A stretch of DNA of 64,000 bases from Chloroflexota bacterium. GTDB lineage: Bacteria > Chloroflexota > Dehalococcoidia > Lucifugimonadales > UBA3495. The translations under genes were made by a program, and so were the position numbers. Below, in pieces: positions 30,331 through 40,967 of this stretch (within the stretch, counting starts at the first letter, position 1; every line of letters begins with the position of its first letter). The DNA is taken from positions 224,178-288,177 of the forward strand of contig VXTR01000068.1 of assembly GCA_009837355.1 (NCBI GenBank), written 5' to 3'. The notes under the pieces were generated by a model, which saw nothing but the letters and a program-made list of their open reading frames with translations, did not search any database and was not told where the DNA came from.

Positions 30331-30379
30331 CTCCGACTTGAGGATAGTCTCAAACGGGAACCCGGGAATTCCAGTGCTA

Positions 30380-30712
30380 TCAACCGTGCACTATCACCGT
30401 GCCGGCCACTCGGTCTGACAGGGAACGGTGCTCTTCATCATCCATCAGCAGCAGGATGACGTCCGCAAAGAATCCGATGACGAAGCTGTGAGCCACGTAC
30501 TTGACGATTTCGCGGACGAAAGTGGTTCCCCACCCGGATGAGCCTCCCTCTCGCTTCATGGCCCGGATCCCCAGCAGTTGCTTGCCCTGCGTCTGACCGC
30601 GGCCCAGGACAATCAGCCACCAGATGATGTAGCCGATGATGAGTGTCAAGAAGAACAACAGGCCGTCCAGCAGGGCGGCGAAGAGTCGGCGGATTGGGCT
30701 GGCAATTTCCAT
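30380..30712 (-). CDS. RDD family membrane protein
   Basis: IRRLFAALLDGLLFFL...GQTQGKQLLGIRAM...SLSDRVAGTVIV. Confidence 0.8.
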   Translation of the reverse strand: MEIASPIRRLFAALLDGLLFFLTLIIGYIIWWLIVLGRGQTQGKQLLGIRAMKREGGSSGWGTTFVREIVKYVAHSFVIGFFADVILLLMDDEEHRSLSDRVAGTVIVHG

Positions 30713-30760
30713 GATGGCCCCTTACTTATGCTACGTTAGGTTTCGGCTATTGGTTTGCTG

Positions 30761-32173
30761 TTATACCCCTAAGTGCGCCTGCATCGCGTCCAGCAGGCGG
30801 CTTACGTTGTCGGTGCTGTCGGCCTCGCAGTAAATTCGCAGCAGTGGTTCCGTGCCGGAAAAACGTGCTGCGACCCATCCGGCATCAAACATCCAGCGCC
30901 GGCCGTCAATTTGGTCCACGCTGCTCACCGTCATCCCGGCCAACTCCGTTAATGGCGAATCGGTCAGCCGCGCCATGATTGCATCGCGCGCCGATGGATC
31001 AAAACTCACGTCCCGCCGTTGGTAGTGATGCTCGCCTACGGTGTCGAAGAGGTGGCGCACCATGCCGGACGCTGTAAAGCCCCTGACCGCCATGTACTCC
31101 AGCAGGTACAACCCGCTGAGGATGCCGTCCCGCTCCGGGATATGTCCCCTGAAAGCGTAGCCGCCGCTCTCCTCGCCGCCCAGTATGGCGTCGTCGGAGA
31201 CGAACCGAGGGCCGATGTTCTTGAAGCCCACCGGCATTTCGGCCAGCGGTACGCCGTACTGCTCGGCCAGCTTGTTCAGCATCACCGAAGCGGTTACCCC
31301 CTTTACCAGCGCGCCCCGGTCGCCTCGTTCCAACAGATACAGTGTCAGGAGCGAGAACACTTCCAGCGTACTGACGAAACGGCCCGTTTCGTCCACCAGG
31401 CCGATGCGGTCGGCGTCGCCGTCCAGCGCCAAGCCAGCCGATGCGCCGTCGGCCGGCACACGACGGCAAAGTTCGGTCAAGTTATGGGCGATAGGTTCCG
31501 GCTGGGCCATGCCCGGAAAGGCCGGGTTAGGTTCGGCCCGCAACTCCTTTACCGAGGTTGCCCCGCCATCCAGAAAGCTGCTGACATAGCCGGCGCCGGC
31601 GCCGTGCATGGCGTCCACCAGCACCGACAAGCCGGCGTTGCGGATGGCTTCCAGGTTCACCAGCCCGGCCACAGCTTTGCCGTACGCTGGAGCCGGGTCA
31701 ACGTCCTGCACCAGGCCGGCGGCGCGCCCGTCGTCCAGGGGGAGATTTTTCGGCGCGCCGGCGGATTCAATGCACAGCTCCAGCGTGTCGGTGACGGCCT
31801 GGCTGGCGCTGCCCCCCTGGGACGACTTGAACTTGAACCCGCTCCAGGCCGCCGGATTATGGCTGGACGTGATGACCACTCCGCCGGCCGCGCCCTGCTG
31901 AACGACCTGGTGGCTAACCACCGGCGTCGGCGCCGGCTCCCGGCACAGGTACACGCCGATGCCGTTGCCGGATATGACCGACGCCACCGTTTCCGCAAAC
32001 TCCCGGGAGGCAAAGCGCGTGTCATATCCGACCACCAGCCCCCGGCTGGCGGAACCCTCAATGCGGATGTAGTCCGCCAGTCCTTGCGAGCAGCGCGCTA
32101 CGTTGGCAAAGGTGAAGTCGTCGGCAATAATGCCGCGCCAGCCGTCGGTGCCGAATTTGATTGGGGAAGCCAT
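30761..32173 (-). CDS. phosphoglucomutase/phosphomannomutase family protein
   Basis: IKFGTDGWRGIIADDFT, ITSSHNPAAWSGFKFK, LDGDADRIGLVDE. Confidence 0.92.
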   Translation of the reverse strand: MASPIKFGTDGWRGIIADDFTFANVARCSQGLADYIRIEGSASRGLVVGYDTRFASREFAETVASVISGNGIGVYLCREPAPTPVVSHQVVQQGAAGGVVITSSHNPAAWSGFKFKSSQGGSASQAVTDTLELCIESAGAPKNLPLDDGRAAGLVQDVDPAPAYGKAVAGLVNLEAIRNAGLSVLVDAMHGAGAGYVSSFLDGGATSVKELRAEPNPAFPGMAQPEPIAHNLTELCRRVPADGASAGLALDGDADRIGLVDETGRFVSTLEVFSLLTLYLLERGDRGALVKGVTASVMLNKLAEQYGVPLAEMPVGFKNIGPRFVSDDAILGGEESGGYAFRGHIPERDGILSGLYLLEYMAVRGFTASGMVRHLFDTVGEHHYQRRDVSFDPSARDAIMARLTDSPLTELAGMTVSSVDQIDGRRWMFDAGWVAARFSGTEPLLRIYCEADSTDNVSRLLDAMQAHLGV

Positions 32174-32228
32174 AGGTTCATTCTAGCACGACAATAATCG
32201 GCTCCCCTTCTCTGTGGTTGAACCGGAG

Positions 32229-32678
32229 CTACCGTCGTCGAGGGCTGATTACCGTCCCTGCCAGAATGTCGGGAATGGAGCGCCGCTCCGTAGTATCCCG
32301 CAGGATGAACACGGCGTCGATGACGAAACCCACCAGGGAGAGATGAAGCAGGATTTTCGCCACCGCGCGAATCAGTTTCCTGGGCCGGCCGGCCGCGCCG
32401 CCACGACGACAGCGTACTTCGGTGAACGTCAAGCGCCGTCCCGGCGGGCCAAACTTTACGATGACGAAGAGCCAAAGGGCGTAGGTTAAAAGCAGCGACA
32501 GCGGCGCCTGAATCACCAGCAGTTCGTGCAGGTCAAAACTCACCGACCTTCCCCCTCCAATGCCGACCAGCAGGTCAAGCTGGTGTATGACGTACAGCAT
32601 TCCGGCGCCGGCGGCGAAGAAGATCAGGCTGTCAATCACCCAGGAAGCAAACCGACGTATGGGAACTACCCGCTCCAT
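32229..32678 (-). CDS. RDD family membrane protein
   Basis: IRRFASWVIDSLIFFAAG...SIPDILAGTVI. Confidence 0.75.
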   Translation of the reverse strand: MERVVPIRRFASWVIDSLIFFAAGAGMLYVIHQLDLLVGIGGGRSVSFDLHELLVIQAPLSLLLTYALWLFVIVKFGPPGRRLTFTEVRCRRGGAAGRPRKLIRAVAKILLHLSLVGFVIDAVFILRDTTERRSIPDILAGTVISPRRR

Positions 32679-32789
32679 CTTGCGCGCTCCAACATTGCCC
32701 TGTGTTGCATTTGAGCAATTCTACCCGGTTCAGTCAGGATGAAAGGGATACAGAGGTTTGCAGCGTTTTGCAATTATGAGCGTACCGAC

Positions 32790-32824
32790 GAAAATGCGCC
32801 CCTCACCACAGGGGTGAAGGGCGC
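32790..32824 (-). terminator. intrinsic terminator after metK
   Basis: Minus strand GCGCCCTTCACC-CCTGT-GGTGAGGGGCGC-ATTTTC; 12-bp stem. Confidence 0.75.
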
Positions 32825-32860
32825 TCCTGAGAGAGGTTCCCCCGGTGCGGGGGAGATGGT

Positions 32861-34105
32861 TTAAGTGGTAGCTCCAGCAACCGCTCCGGCGGCCTGCTTC
32901 AGCTGCTCTGCCTTGTCGGTCCGCTCCCAGGGCAGATCAATATCGGTGCGCCCGAAGTGTCCGTAGGCAGCCGTCTTCCGATAGATCGGGCGACGCAGGT
33001 CCAGGTCTTCGATGATGGCGCCGGGGCGCAGGTCGAAGTGCTCTTGCACCAGTTCCTCAATGCGCTCGTTGGGTATGTGGTTGGTGTCGAAGGTCTCGAT
33101 GGCGACGGAGGTGGGTTCCGCCACTCCTATGGCGTAGGAGACAAGCACCTCCAGGCGGTCGGCGAAACCGGCGGCGACCAGGTTCTTGGCCACGTAGCGG
33201 GCTGCATAAGCGCCGGAGCGGTCAACCTTGGTCGGGTCTTTGCCGGAAAAGGCGCCGCCACCGTGCCGGGCGATGCCGCCGTAGGTGTCCACCAGGATTT
33301 TGCGCCCGGTGAGGCCGGTGTCGCCCTGGGGGCCGCCCACCACGAACCAGCCGCTGGGGTTGACGAAGATCTTGGTATTTTCGTCCAGCAGATGCGCGGG
33401 CACTATGGGCCTGATGACGTGTTCCTCCACGTCGGCGCGGATCTTGGCGGTGAAGGCGTCGCGGTCGGCGGTGTCGTCGTGCTGGCTGCTGACCACGACG
33501 GCGTCAACCCGGTGAGGCTTGCCGTAGCGGTACTCCACCGTAATCTGCGACTTGCCGTCAGGACCCAGGTAGGGCAGCGTGCCGTCCTTTCGCACGGCGG
33601 CCAGGCGTTCCACCAGCCGGTGGGACAGGTCAACGGTAATCGGCATCAAGCCGTCGGTTTCGTTGCACGCGAAGCCGACCATCATGCCCTGGTCGCCGGC
33701 GCCTGTGGCGCGACGTGCATCGGCGGCAGTCGCGCCATTGCTGCGGGCTTCCAGCGCCGTGCTCACGCCGGCGTTGATGTCCGGCGACTGCTGGCTGGCG
33801 TTACGAATGACGCCGCAGGAGTGGCCGTCAATGCCGTACTTGACGTCGGTGTAGCCGATTTCCAGCAGCGTCTTGCGGGTAATGGCGTCAAAGTCCAGCT
33901 CGGCCTGTGTGGTGATTTCGCCGGTAACCATGATCAGGTTCTTGCCGGCCACGGTTTCGCAGGCCACGCGGCTCATTGGGTCAACGGTAAAGGCGGCGTC
34001 CAGCACGGCGTCGGAAATCTGGTCGCATACTTTGTCGGGATGCCCTTCAGTAACCGACTCCGAGGTGAGCAGGTACTTGGGCGAGGTCATAAATTGGATT
34101 GGCAT
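32861..34105 (-). CDS. metK: S-adenosylmethionine synthetase
   Basis: [61 protein letters not shown]. Confidence 0.97.
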   Translation of the reverse strand: MPIQFMTSPKYLLTSESVTEGHPDKVCDQISDAVLDAAFTVDPMSRVACETVAGKNLIMVTGEITTQAELDFDAITRKTLLEIGYTDVKYGIDGHSCGVIRNASQQSPDINAGVSTALEARSNGATAADARRATGAGDQGMMVGFACNETDGLMPITVDLSHRLVERLAAVRKDGTLPYLGPDGKSQITVEYRYGKPHRVDAVVVSSQHDDTADRDAFTAKIRADVEEHVIRPIVPAHLLDENTKIFVNPSGWFVVGGPQGDTGLTGRKILVDTYGGIARHGGGAFSGKDPTKVDRSGAYAARYVAKNLVAAGFADRLEVLVSYAIGVAEPTSVAIETFDTNHIPNERIEELVQEHFDLRPGAIIEDLDLRRPIYRKTAAYGHFGRTDIDLPWERTDKAEQLKQAAGAVAGATT

Positions 34106-34120
34106 TGGTTGGTTTCCTCC

Positions 34121-35530
<1,410 letters not shown>

Positions 35531-35534
35531 TCAG

Positions 35535-35894
35535 TTACGGGTCTTCTCCGTAGGACGTCGGGTTGCCGGCGGCAATCCAGGCCGGCGTGCCGTCGTCAAC
35601 GTTGTAGAGCAGCTCCGAGTCGATACCCAGGGCGGCGGCGTACTCGCAGGCCACGCCGCTGCGTACGCCGGCGGCGCAGATAAACAGCAGCTTCTTGCCT
35701 TCGGGCAGCTCGTCGACCCGGTCCATGAACTCGTCCACGTTGATGTGAATGGCGCCGCTGGCGTGGCCGGTAACCCATTCATCATCCCGCCGCACGTCGA
35801 CGACTACTGTGCCGTCGGGGTCGGCGTTAAGAATTTGGAGCGCTTCGGGAGAGTCAACCCGGTAGTAGGGTTCGCCCGGATTCTGTCGTGGCAT
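35535..35894 (-). CDS. rhodanese-domain sulfurtransferase
   Basis: VVDVRRDDEWVTGHASGAIHINVDEFMDRV...LLFICAAGVRSGVA; start MPRQNPGEPYYR. Confidence 0.88.
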   Translation of the reverse strand: MPRQNPGEPYYRVDSPEALQILNADPDGTVVVDVRRDDEWVTGHASGAIHINVDEFMDRVDELPEGKKLLFICAAGVRSGVACEYAAALGIDSELLYNVDDGTPAWIAAGNPTSYGEDP

Positions 35895-35918
35895 TCGTTT
35901 ACCTCCTTGCTTTCTTAC

Positions 35919-35944
35919 CGTCATTCCTGCGAGAGCAGGAATCT
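35919..35944. repeat. dispersed palindromic repeat, copy 3 (CCGTCATTCCTGCGAGAGCAGGAATC)
   Basis: GATTCCTGCTCTCGCAGGAATGACGG hairpin in the mtnP-rhodanese spacer. Confidence 0.65.
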
Positions 35945-36833
35945 AGGAGACGGCTGGGGGTTCCAGGTGTGTCCCGGCAATGGGATACAGCCTCCGCCGC
36001 ACTTCGGCGGGTATCTGGTTCCGGTCGGTGATGATGGCGTTGGACAGGGCCGTCTGGCACTCGCATGGGCCGAGCTCGGCCAGCGTCGGCATGATGTGCC
36101 GCAGAATGATGCGGCTGTTGGCCACGTTGGCGATAAGATTCTCCACCACCATTTCCACCGTAACCGCGTCGTGCTCGGGATGCCAGCAGTCGTAGTCGGT
36201 AACCCAGGCCATCGTCGCATAGCAGATTTCCGCCTCACGGGCCAGCTTGGCCTCCGGCAGCGCCGTCATTCCGATGAGGTCGCCGCCCCAGGCGCGATAC
36301 ATTTCCGACTCGGCCTTGGTGGAAAAGGCCGGACCTTCCATCACCACCAGCGTCGCGCCCAGGTGAGTCGGAATGCCCTGGCCCTGGCTGCCTTCGGCTA
36401 ATACCCGGCTCATGTCCGGGCAGAAAGGTTCGGCGAAGGATATGTGCGCCACCACGCCGTCCTCGAAGAAAGTGCTGGTCCGCAGCCCACGGGTACGGTC
36501 AATGAGCTGGTCGGGAACCACCATATGCTGCGGCTGCAACCTGGCCTGCAGGCTGCCCACGGCGCTGACCGACACGATGCGTTTCACGCCCAGCGTTTTC
36601 AGCGCGTAAATGTTGGCACGGAAGGGCAGTTCCGTGGGGCTGACCCGATGGCCTCGGCCGTGGCGAGGCAGGAACGCCACCGGCACGTCCAGCAGCTCGC
36701 CTACCGTGACAACGTCGCTGGGCTTCCCGTAGGGAGTGTCGACGTCCACCACGGCAGTCTCGGCAAACCCCTGGATTTCGTAGAGGCCGCTGCCGCCGAT
36801 GATGGCGATTTCCGCTTGAGGGTGGTTGGGCAT
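35943..36833 (-). CDS. mtnP: S-methyl-5'-thioadenosine phosphorylase
   Basis: IAIIGGSGLYEIQGF...FLPRHGRGHRVSPTELPFRANIYALK...MEGPAFSTKAES. Confidence 0.95.
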   Translation of the reverse strand: MPNHPQAEIAIIGGSGLYEIQGFAETAVVDVDTPYGKPSDVVTVGELLDVPVAFLPRHGRGHRVSPTELPFRANIYALKTLGVKRIVSVSAVGSLQARLQPQHMVVPDQLIDRTRGLRTSTFFEDGVVAHISFAEPFCPDMSRVLAEGSQGQGIPTHLGATLVVMEGPAFSTKAESEMYRAWGGDLIGMTALPEAKLAREAEICYATMAWVTDYDCWHPEHDAVTVEMVVENLIANVANSRIILRHIMPTLAELGPCECQTALSNAIITDRNQIPAEVRRRLYPIAGTHLEPPAVS

Positions 36834-36864
36834 TGGGTTGGTTCCTTGGTCGGCGATGAAAGAG

Positions 36865-37959
36865 TCAACTCAGCTGCGGTATTTCATCCGGCAGGTAGTG
36901 TGTGGCCCGAAATACGCTGTTCACCACGTACCCCTGCTCGTTCGGCGCGAAGTGCGGGTTGATGTACTCCCAAACAACCTCTCCCGCCGGTGTTACCTGA
37001 AAGATGCGCCCGAAGTGTCCCTCGGTAATCAGCGTGTTGCCGTTGGGCAGACGGCGCGCGCCGGAGATGTACGCGCTGAAGAAGTTGAAGGGCGGGTTGT
37101 CCCGGTACTCCCAGACGATTTCGTTGGTATGTGGGTCAACCTCAATGACGCGAGAGGCCGGCATCGGGTTGTGCCGGCTGTGGGAGCCGTTGTCGTAAAT
37201 CAGCACGTTCCCGTTATCCAACATAGATGGGTCGTGCTGTTGCGCCAGCACGTCGTCCCCAACCTGCCACACGATGTTGCCGCTGTCCTTGTCGATGATC
37301 CCCACGGTGGAGATGTTGCGGAAGCTGAACATCACCCGGTCCTCCGGCAAAGGCACGACGGTGTTGCCGTGGCTCCACTCGTCCCGCAGGTCGTTGAAGG
37401 TAATCACGTGTCGCTCCGGGTCCAGATGCTCAGCGGCGTGCCACTCCCAAACGCGGTTGCCAGCAGCGTCCACTTCCACCAGCACGTCGGCCCACATACC
37501 GCCGGCGTCGCTGCCGGGTTGTCCGCCGCGGATCTGCGCGGCTTGCGCGTCGTCCATACGCTCCACCGTCATGTACAGGCAGCCGCCCGATGCCGTCCGC
37601 CTGGCATCGTGGTGATGGTAAGCATCCCGATGTTCCCAGACAATGTTGCCGTCCCAGTCCACTTCCAGCATCGCGCCGCCCTTGAACCGCTTCATCGCCT
37701 CAAAGACGTCCCAGCCGCCGTCGTCGCGCACCTTGCCGCCGTAGAACAGGTTGCCGTTGGGCAGCAGATAGCCGTACAACCCCGGCGGGTAGGGCAGTTG
37801 CCACTGATGGGCCACCTCGCCGTTGCTGTCCAGCAGATAGACCTCCCCATTGCCGGACATTGGAGCGTAGAGGGTGTAACCGGGGCTGGCCTGCGCCGGG
37901 TTGTGAGCGGTCAGGCCGGTGCGGGCAATGCGGCGGCGGGTTTGTCGGTCAACGGTCAT
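36865..37959 (-). CDS. arylsulfotransferase-like beta-propeller protein
   Basis: MTVDRQTRRR...YTLYAPMSGNGEVYLLDSNGEVAHQWQLPYPPGLYGYLLPNGNLFYGG; repeated W.../LPNGN motifs (ASST family style). Confidence 0.75.
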   Translation of the reverse strand: MTVDRQTRRRIARTGLTAHNPAQASPGYTLYAPMSGNGEVYLLDSNGEVAHQWQLPYPPGLYGYLLPNGNLFYGGKVRDDGGWDVFEAMKRFKGGAMLEVDWDGNIVWEHRDAYHHHDARRTASGGCLYMTVERMDDAQAAQIRGGQPGSDAGGMWADVLVEVDAAGNRVWEWHAAEHLDPERHVITFNDLRDEWSHGNTVVPLPEDRVMFSFRNISTVGIIDKDSGNIVWQVGDDVLAQQHDPSMLDNGNVLIYDNGSHSRHNPMPASRVIEVDPHTNEIVWEYRDNPPFNFFSAYISGARRLPNGNTLITEGHFGRIFQVTPAGEVVWEYINPHFAPNEQGYVVNSVFRATHYLPDEIPQLS

Positions 37960-37970
37960 GGTTTCTTCTG

Positions 37971-37998
37971 TCGTCATTCCAGCGAAAGCCGGAATCCG
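37971..37998. repeat. dispersed palindromic repeat, copy 4 (TCGTCATTCCAGCGAAAGCCGGAATCCG)
   Basis: Same pattern, in the mtnA-arylsulfotransferase spacer. Confidence 0.65.
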
Positions 37999-38003
37999 GT
38001 GGG

Positions 38004-39047
38004 TCAAGCGGCATCCACGGCCTGCCGCAGCGATTCGGTATAAGGTGGGCGGCAAACCATCGTTTCAGTAACAATGCCCGCGATGTAACGGTGTGGCGTA
38101 ACGTCGAAAGCCGGATTGTAAGCCGGCGTGCCCTCCGGCGCGACGGGTGTGCCGCCATACCCCGTTACTTCATGCTGTGGACGTTCCTCGATGGCGATGT
38201 CGTCGCCGTGGGCGATGGCCAGGTCAACGGTGCTGGTGGGCGCTGCGATGTAGAAGGGTATGCCGTTTTCCTGGGCCAGCACGGCCAACGTGTAGGTGCC
38301 AATCTTGTTGGCGGTATCCCCGTTGGCGGCGACCCGGTCGGCGCCCGTAATCACGCAGGACACGTCGCCCTGTCGCATCAGCACGCCGGCCGCGGAATCG
38401 GCGATTAGCGTGGCCGGTATGCCCAGCTGCTGAAACTCCCAGGACGTGAGCCGGGCTCCCTGCAGCCAGGGCCGGGTCTCGGTGTTATACACGTTGAACC
38501 GTCCGCCGGCTTCCCAACCGGCTCGTATCACGCCCAACGCCGTGCCGAAGGCCGACGTAGCCAGCGCGCCGGTGTTGCAGTGCGTCAACACACCCTGGCC
38601 GTCCGACGGCATCAGCCCCCGGCCGTGTTCGCCGATGCGGCGGTTGATGCTTTCGTCCTCTTCCTGGATGCGCCGGGCCTCGGCTTCCAGGCGCGGCAGG
38701 ATGCTGCCAGGGTCCGGTTCTGCCTCAGCCACCCGCAGCATCCGGCGCACGGCCCAGCCGAGGTTGACGGCAGTGGGCCGCGCCGCCGCCACGTGTGCGC
38801 CGGCCTGCCGCAGCGCCCCGATGAAGTGGTCCCGCTCGCGCGATTGTAGCTCGGCGGCGGCCAGCACCATGGCGTAGGCGGCGGTTACGCCGATCGCCGG
38901 GGCGCCCCGCACGCGCATCTCCGTGATGGCAGCAGCGGCGTTGCGATAGTCGGTGATGTTGACCGTCGCCTGCTCGTGTGGCAGCAGCATCTGGTCAAGC
39001 AACTGGAGGCTGCTTCCAGTCCAGTTGATAGGTCGGATTTCGCTCAT
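38004..39047 (-). CDS. mtnA: S-methyl-5-thioribose-1-phosphate isomerase
   Basis: MRVRGAPAIGVTAAYAM, LTHCNTGALAT, TETRPWLQGARLTSWEF, ITGADRVAANGDTANKIGTY; start MSEIRPINW inside the longer ORF. Confidence 0.95.
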   Translation of the reverse strand: MSEIRPINWTGSSLQLLDQMLLPHEQATVNITDYRNAAAAITEMRVRGAPAIGVTAAYAMVLAAAELQSRERDHFIGALRQAGAHVAAARPTAVNLGWAVRRMLRVAEAEPDPGSILPRLEAEARRIQEEDESINRRIGEHGRGLMPSDGQGVLTHCNTGALATSAFGTALGVIRAGWEAGGRFNVYNTETRPWLQGARLTSWEFQQLGIPATLIADSAAGVLMRQGDVSCVITGADRVAANGDTANKIGTYTLAVLAQENGIPFYIAAPTSTVDLAIAHGDDIAIEERPQHEVTGYGGTPVAPEGTPAYNPAFDVTPHRYIAGIVTETMVCRPPYTESLRQAVDAA

Positions 39048-39052
39048 AGGGC

Positions 39053-39087
39053 AAAAAAATACGGGCCCACCCACGCCGGGAGAGCCC
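39053..39087 (-). terminator. riboswitch-linked intrinsic terminator just before mtnA start codon
   Basis: GGGCTCTCCC-GGCGT-GGGTGGGCCC-GTA-TTTTTTT; 9 of 10 pairs plus U7. Confidence 0.85.
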
Positions 39088-39159
39088 ATCAGTACAGTAC
39101 TCCCCTCATCTTTCGTCATACCGCTACCGTCGCGTCGCGAGGCGACACTACGCGCGGGA

Positions 39160-39255
39160 CGCCGGATTTAGCACCTGACCCCACTGGGTTAGCGGGATTG
39201 GTTGCCAGGCTTCACAGGGCCGTTCCCTCCGCCTGTCTGGATAAGGGTTCCAGCA
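39160..39255 (-). promoter_or_regulatory. SAM-I (S-box) riboswitch aptamer
   Basis: Minus: UGCUGGAACCCUUAUCCAGACAGGCGGAGGGAACGGCCCUGUGAAGCCUGGCAACCAAUCCCGCUAACCCAGUGGGGUCAGGUGCUAAAUCCGGCG; matches S-box conserved core (UUAUC-AGA-GG-GGAGGGA-GGCCC-UGAAGCC-GGCAACC-GGUGCUAAAUCC); P1 GCUGGA/UCCGGC. Confidence 0.93.
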
Positions 39256-39361
39256 GAATTCACGCTTGTTAATCGTTATCTATGCTACCGGCAATGCCCG
39301 ATTTTGTCAAATTGATTACGATTCCCGGCAACCTCTGGGACTGCGTAATCTGCTTGCCGGG

Positions 39362-39868
39362 CTACAATTCCAGCGCGTACAGGTACAGCGTGAGGCTGGT
39401 GTGGGGAAAAGCGTGCTCCTCCACCAGATGGTAACCCCGGCCCCGCAGGAACGCGATGGCTCCCGGCATATGGTTATACGTCCAGGCAATGGTGCGCGCG
39501 TAGCCAACGTCCCGGCCAAAGGCTTCGGCATGATCCAGCAGTTGGGACGCTATTCCATGCCGTCGGGCGTCGCGGTGGACGGCCAGCCGCCGGATTTCTA
39601 CGTCTTCGTGGCCCCTCTGATACGCGCCAATGCAGCCCACAGTTTCACCGTCTTGCACCGCCACCCAGAAGTTGCTGCCCGGGTGTTCCAGGTAGCTGCG
39701 CTGGATGTCGGCCAGGTCCCGGGTCAGCGCACCTTCAACATAGTCGTTGAAGTCCTCCCGAGCCTCTTCGGAGTGCAGGTAGCTCTGCACGAAATCGTCC
39801 TGCGCGTGGGAAAACAACTCCCGCACGGCTTCGTAGTCTCTGCGGTGGTACAGGCGGATATCCAGCAT
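39362..39868 (-). CDS. GNAT-family N-acetyltransferase
   Basis: FWVAVQDGETVGCIGAYQRG...IRRLAVHRDARRHGIASQLLDHAE. Confidence 0.85.
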   Translation of the reverse strand: MLDIRLYHRRDYEAVRELFSHAQDDFVQSYLHSEEAREDFNDYVEGALTRDLADIQRSYLEHPGSNFWVAVQDGETVGCIGAYQRGHEDVEIRRLAVHRDARRHGIASQLLDHAEAFGRDVGYARTIAWTYNHMPGAIAFLRGRGYHLVEEHAFPHTSLTLYLYALEL

Positions 39869-40959
39869 CAGGTATTGACCAGGAAGTTGATGATGTCGCC
39901 GTCCCGCACCGGATAGGTCTTCCCTTCCGAACGCAGTAGGCCCTCCTTCCGTCCCTGGGCCATGCTGCCGCAGGCGGAAAAGTCGTCGTAAGCGATAACC
40001 TCCGCGCGGATGAACCCCCTGGTGAAGTCGGTATGAATGACGCCGGCCGCATCCACCGCCGGAACTCCCCCCGGCACGCTCCAGGCGCGCACTTCATCCT
40101 CACCCACGGTCAGGAAAGAAACCAGGCCCAGAGTATCGTAGCTGGCGCGAATCACCTGCGACGTTGCCGATTCGCCCAATTCCAGGTCCGCGCGGAACTC
40201 AGCCGCCTCGTCCGGATCCATCATCGCCAACTCAGCCTCGATGCGAGCGCTGATGCTCACCTCGCCGACGCCGCGCGTCAGGTCGGCGTCAAGGTCGAGG
40301 TCGGCAATGCTCATGCTCTCACCGTCCTCGTCAGTGTTGAAAACTGCGATAACGTTCTTGTCGGTCAGCAGTTGGTAGTTCACCAGCACGGCGCGCTCGG
40401 AATCGGTGAAGGCTTGCAGCCGCACGGGTATGCCCCGCTCCAGCCCGGCACGCGCTTTTTCCACCGCGTCCTTGTGGCGATTCGCCGTCGGCCGGTCTGC
40501 CGGCTTGGTCTTGTTCATCTGGTCGGCCAGGCGCGTTGAGGCCCGTTCCAGGACTTCCAGGTCGGCGAAAACCAGCTCGCTGAGCATGGTTTCCAGGTCT
40601 TTCGCCGGATTGACTTCCCCGGTGGGATGCGGAACCGTGTCGTTGTTAAACGCCCTCACCACCACCAGGAAGGCCGTGGCGGATTGCAATATGTTGCGAT
40701 AACGCCCGCCGATGCCCTGCGACTTCGCCATGGACTCCGGCCCCGGCAGGTCGGTGTACCGTATTTCCGCCGGCACCACTTTGCGGGGCTGGTATACGGC
40801 GGCCAAACTGTCCAGGCGCGTGTCGGGAACCTTCACTACGCCCAGGTTCATTTCGGTGGCCGAGCCGGAGGCGCCACTGGCGTCGGACTTACCCAGGGTA
40901 AGGGCGTTGAACAGCGTGGTCTTGCCCGATTGGGGCAGGCCGATGATTACCGTGTCCAT
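39868..40959 (-). CDS. ychF: redox-regulated ATPase/GTPase YchF
   Basis: MDTVIIGLPQSGKTTLFNALT, LGVVKVPDTRLDSLAAVYQPRKVVPAEIRYTDLPG, C-terminal TGS-like domain. Confidence 0.93.
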   Translation of the reverse strand: MDTVIIGLPQSGKTTLFNALTLGKSDASGASGSATEMNLGVVKVPDTRLDSLAAVYQPRKVVPAEIRYTDLPGPESMAKSQGIGGRYRNILQSATAFLVVVRAFNNDTVPHPTGEVNPAKDLETMLSELVFADLEVLERASTRLADQMNKTKPADRPTANRHKDAVEKARAGLERGIPVRLQAFTDSERAVLVNYQLLTDKNVIAVFNTDEDGESMSIADLDLDADLTRGVGEVSISARIEAELAMMDPDEAAEFRADLELGESATSQVIRASYDTLGLVSFLTVGEDEVRAWSVPGGVPAVDAAGVIHTDFTRGFIRAEVIAYDDFSACGSMAQGRKEGLLRSEGKTYPVRDGDIINFLVNT

Positions 40960-40967
40960 ATTGCGGA

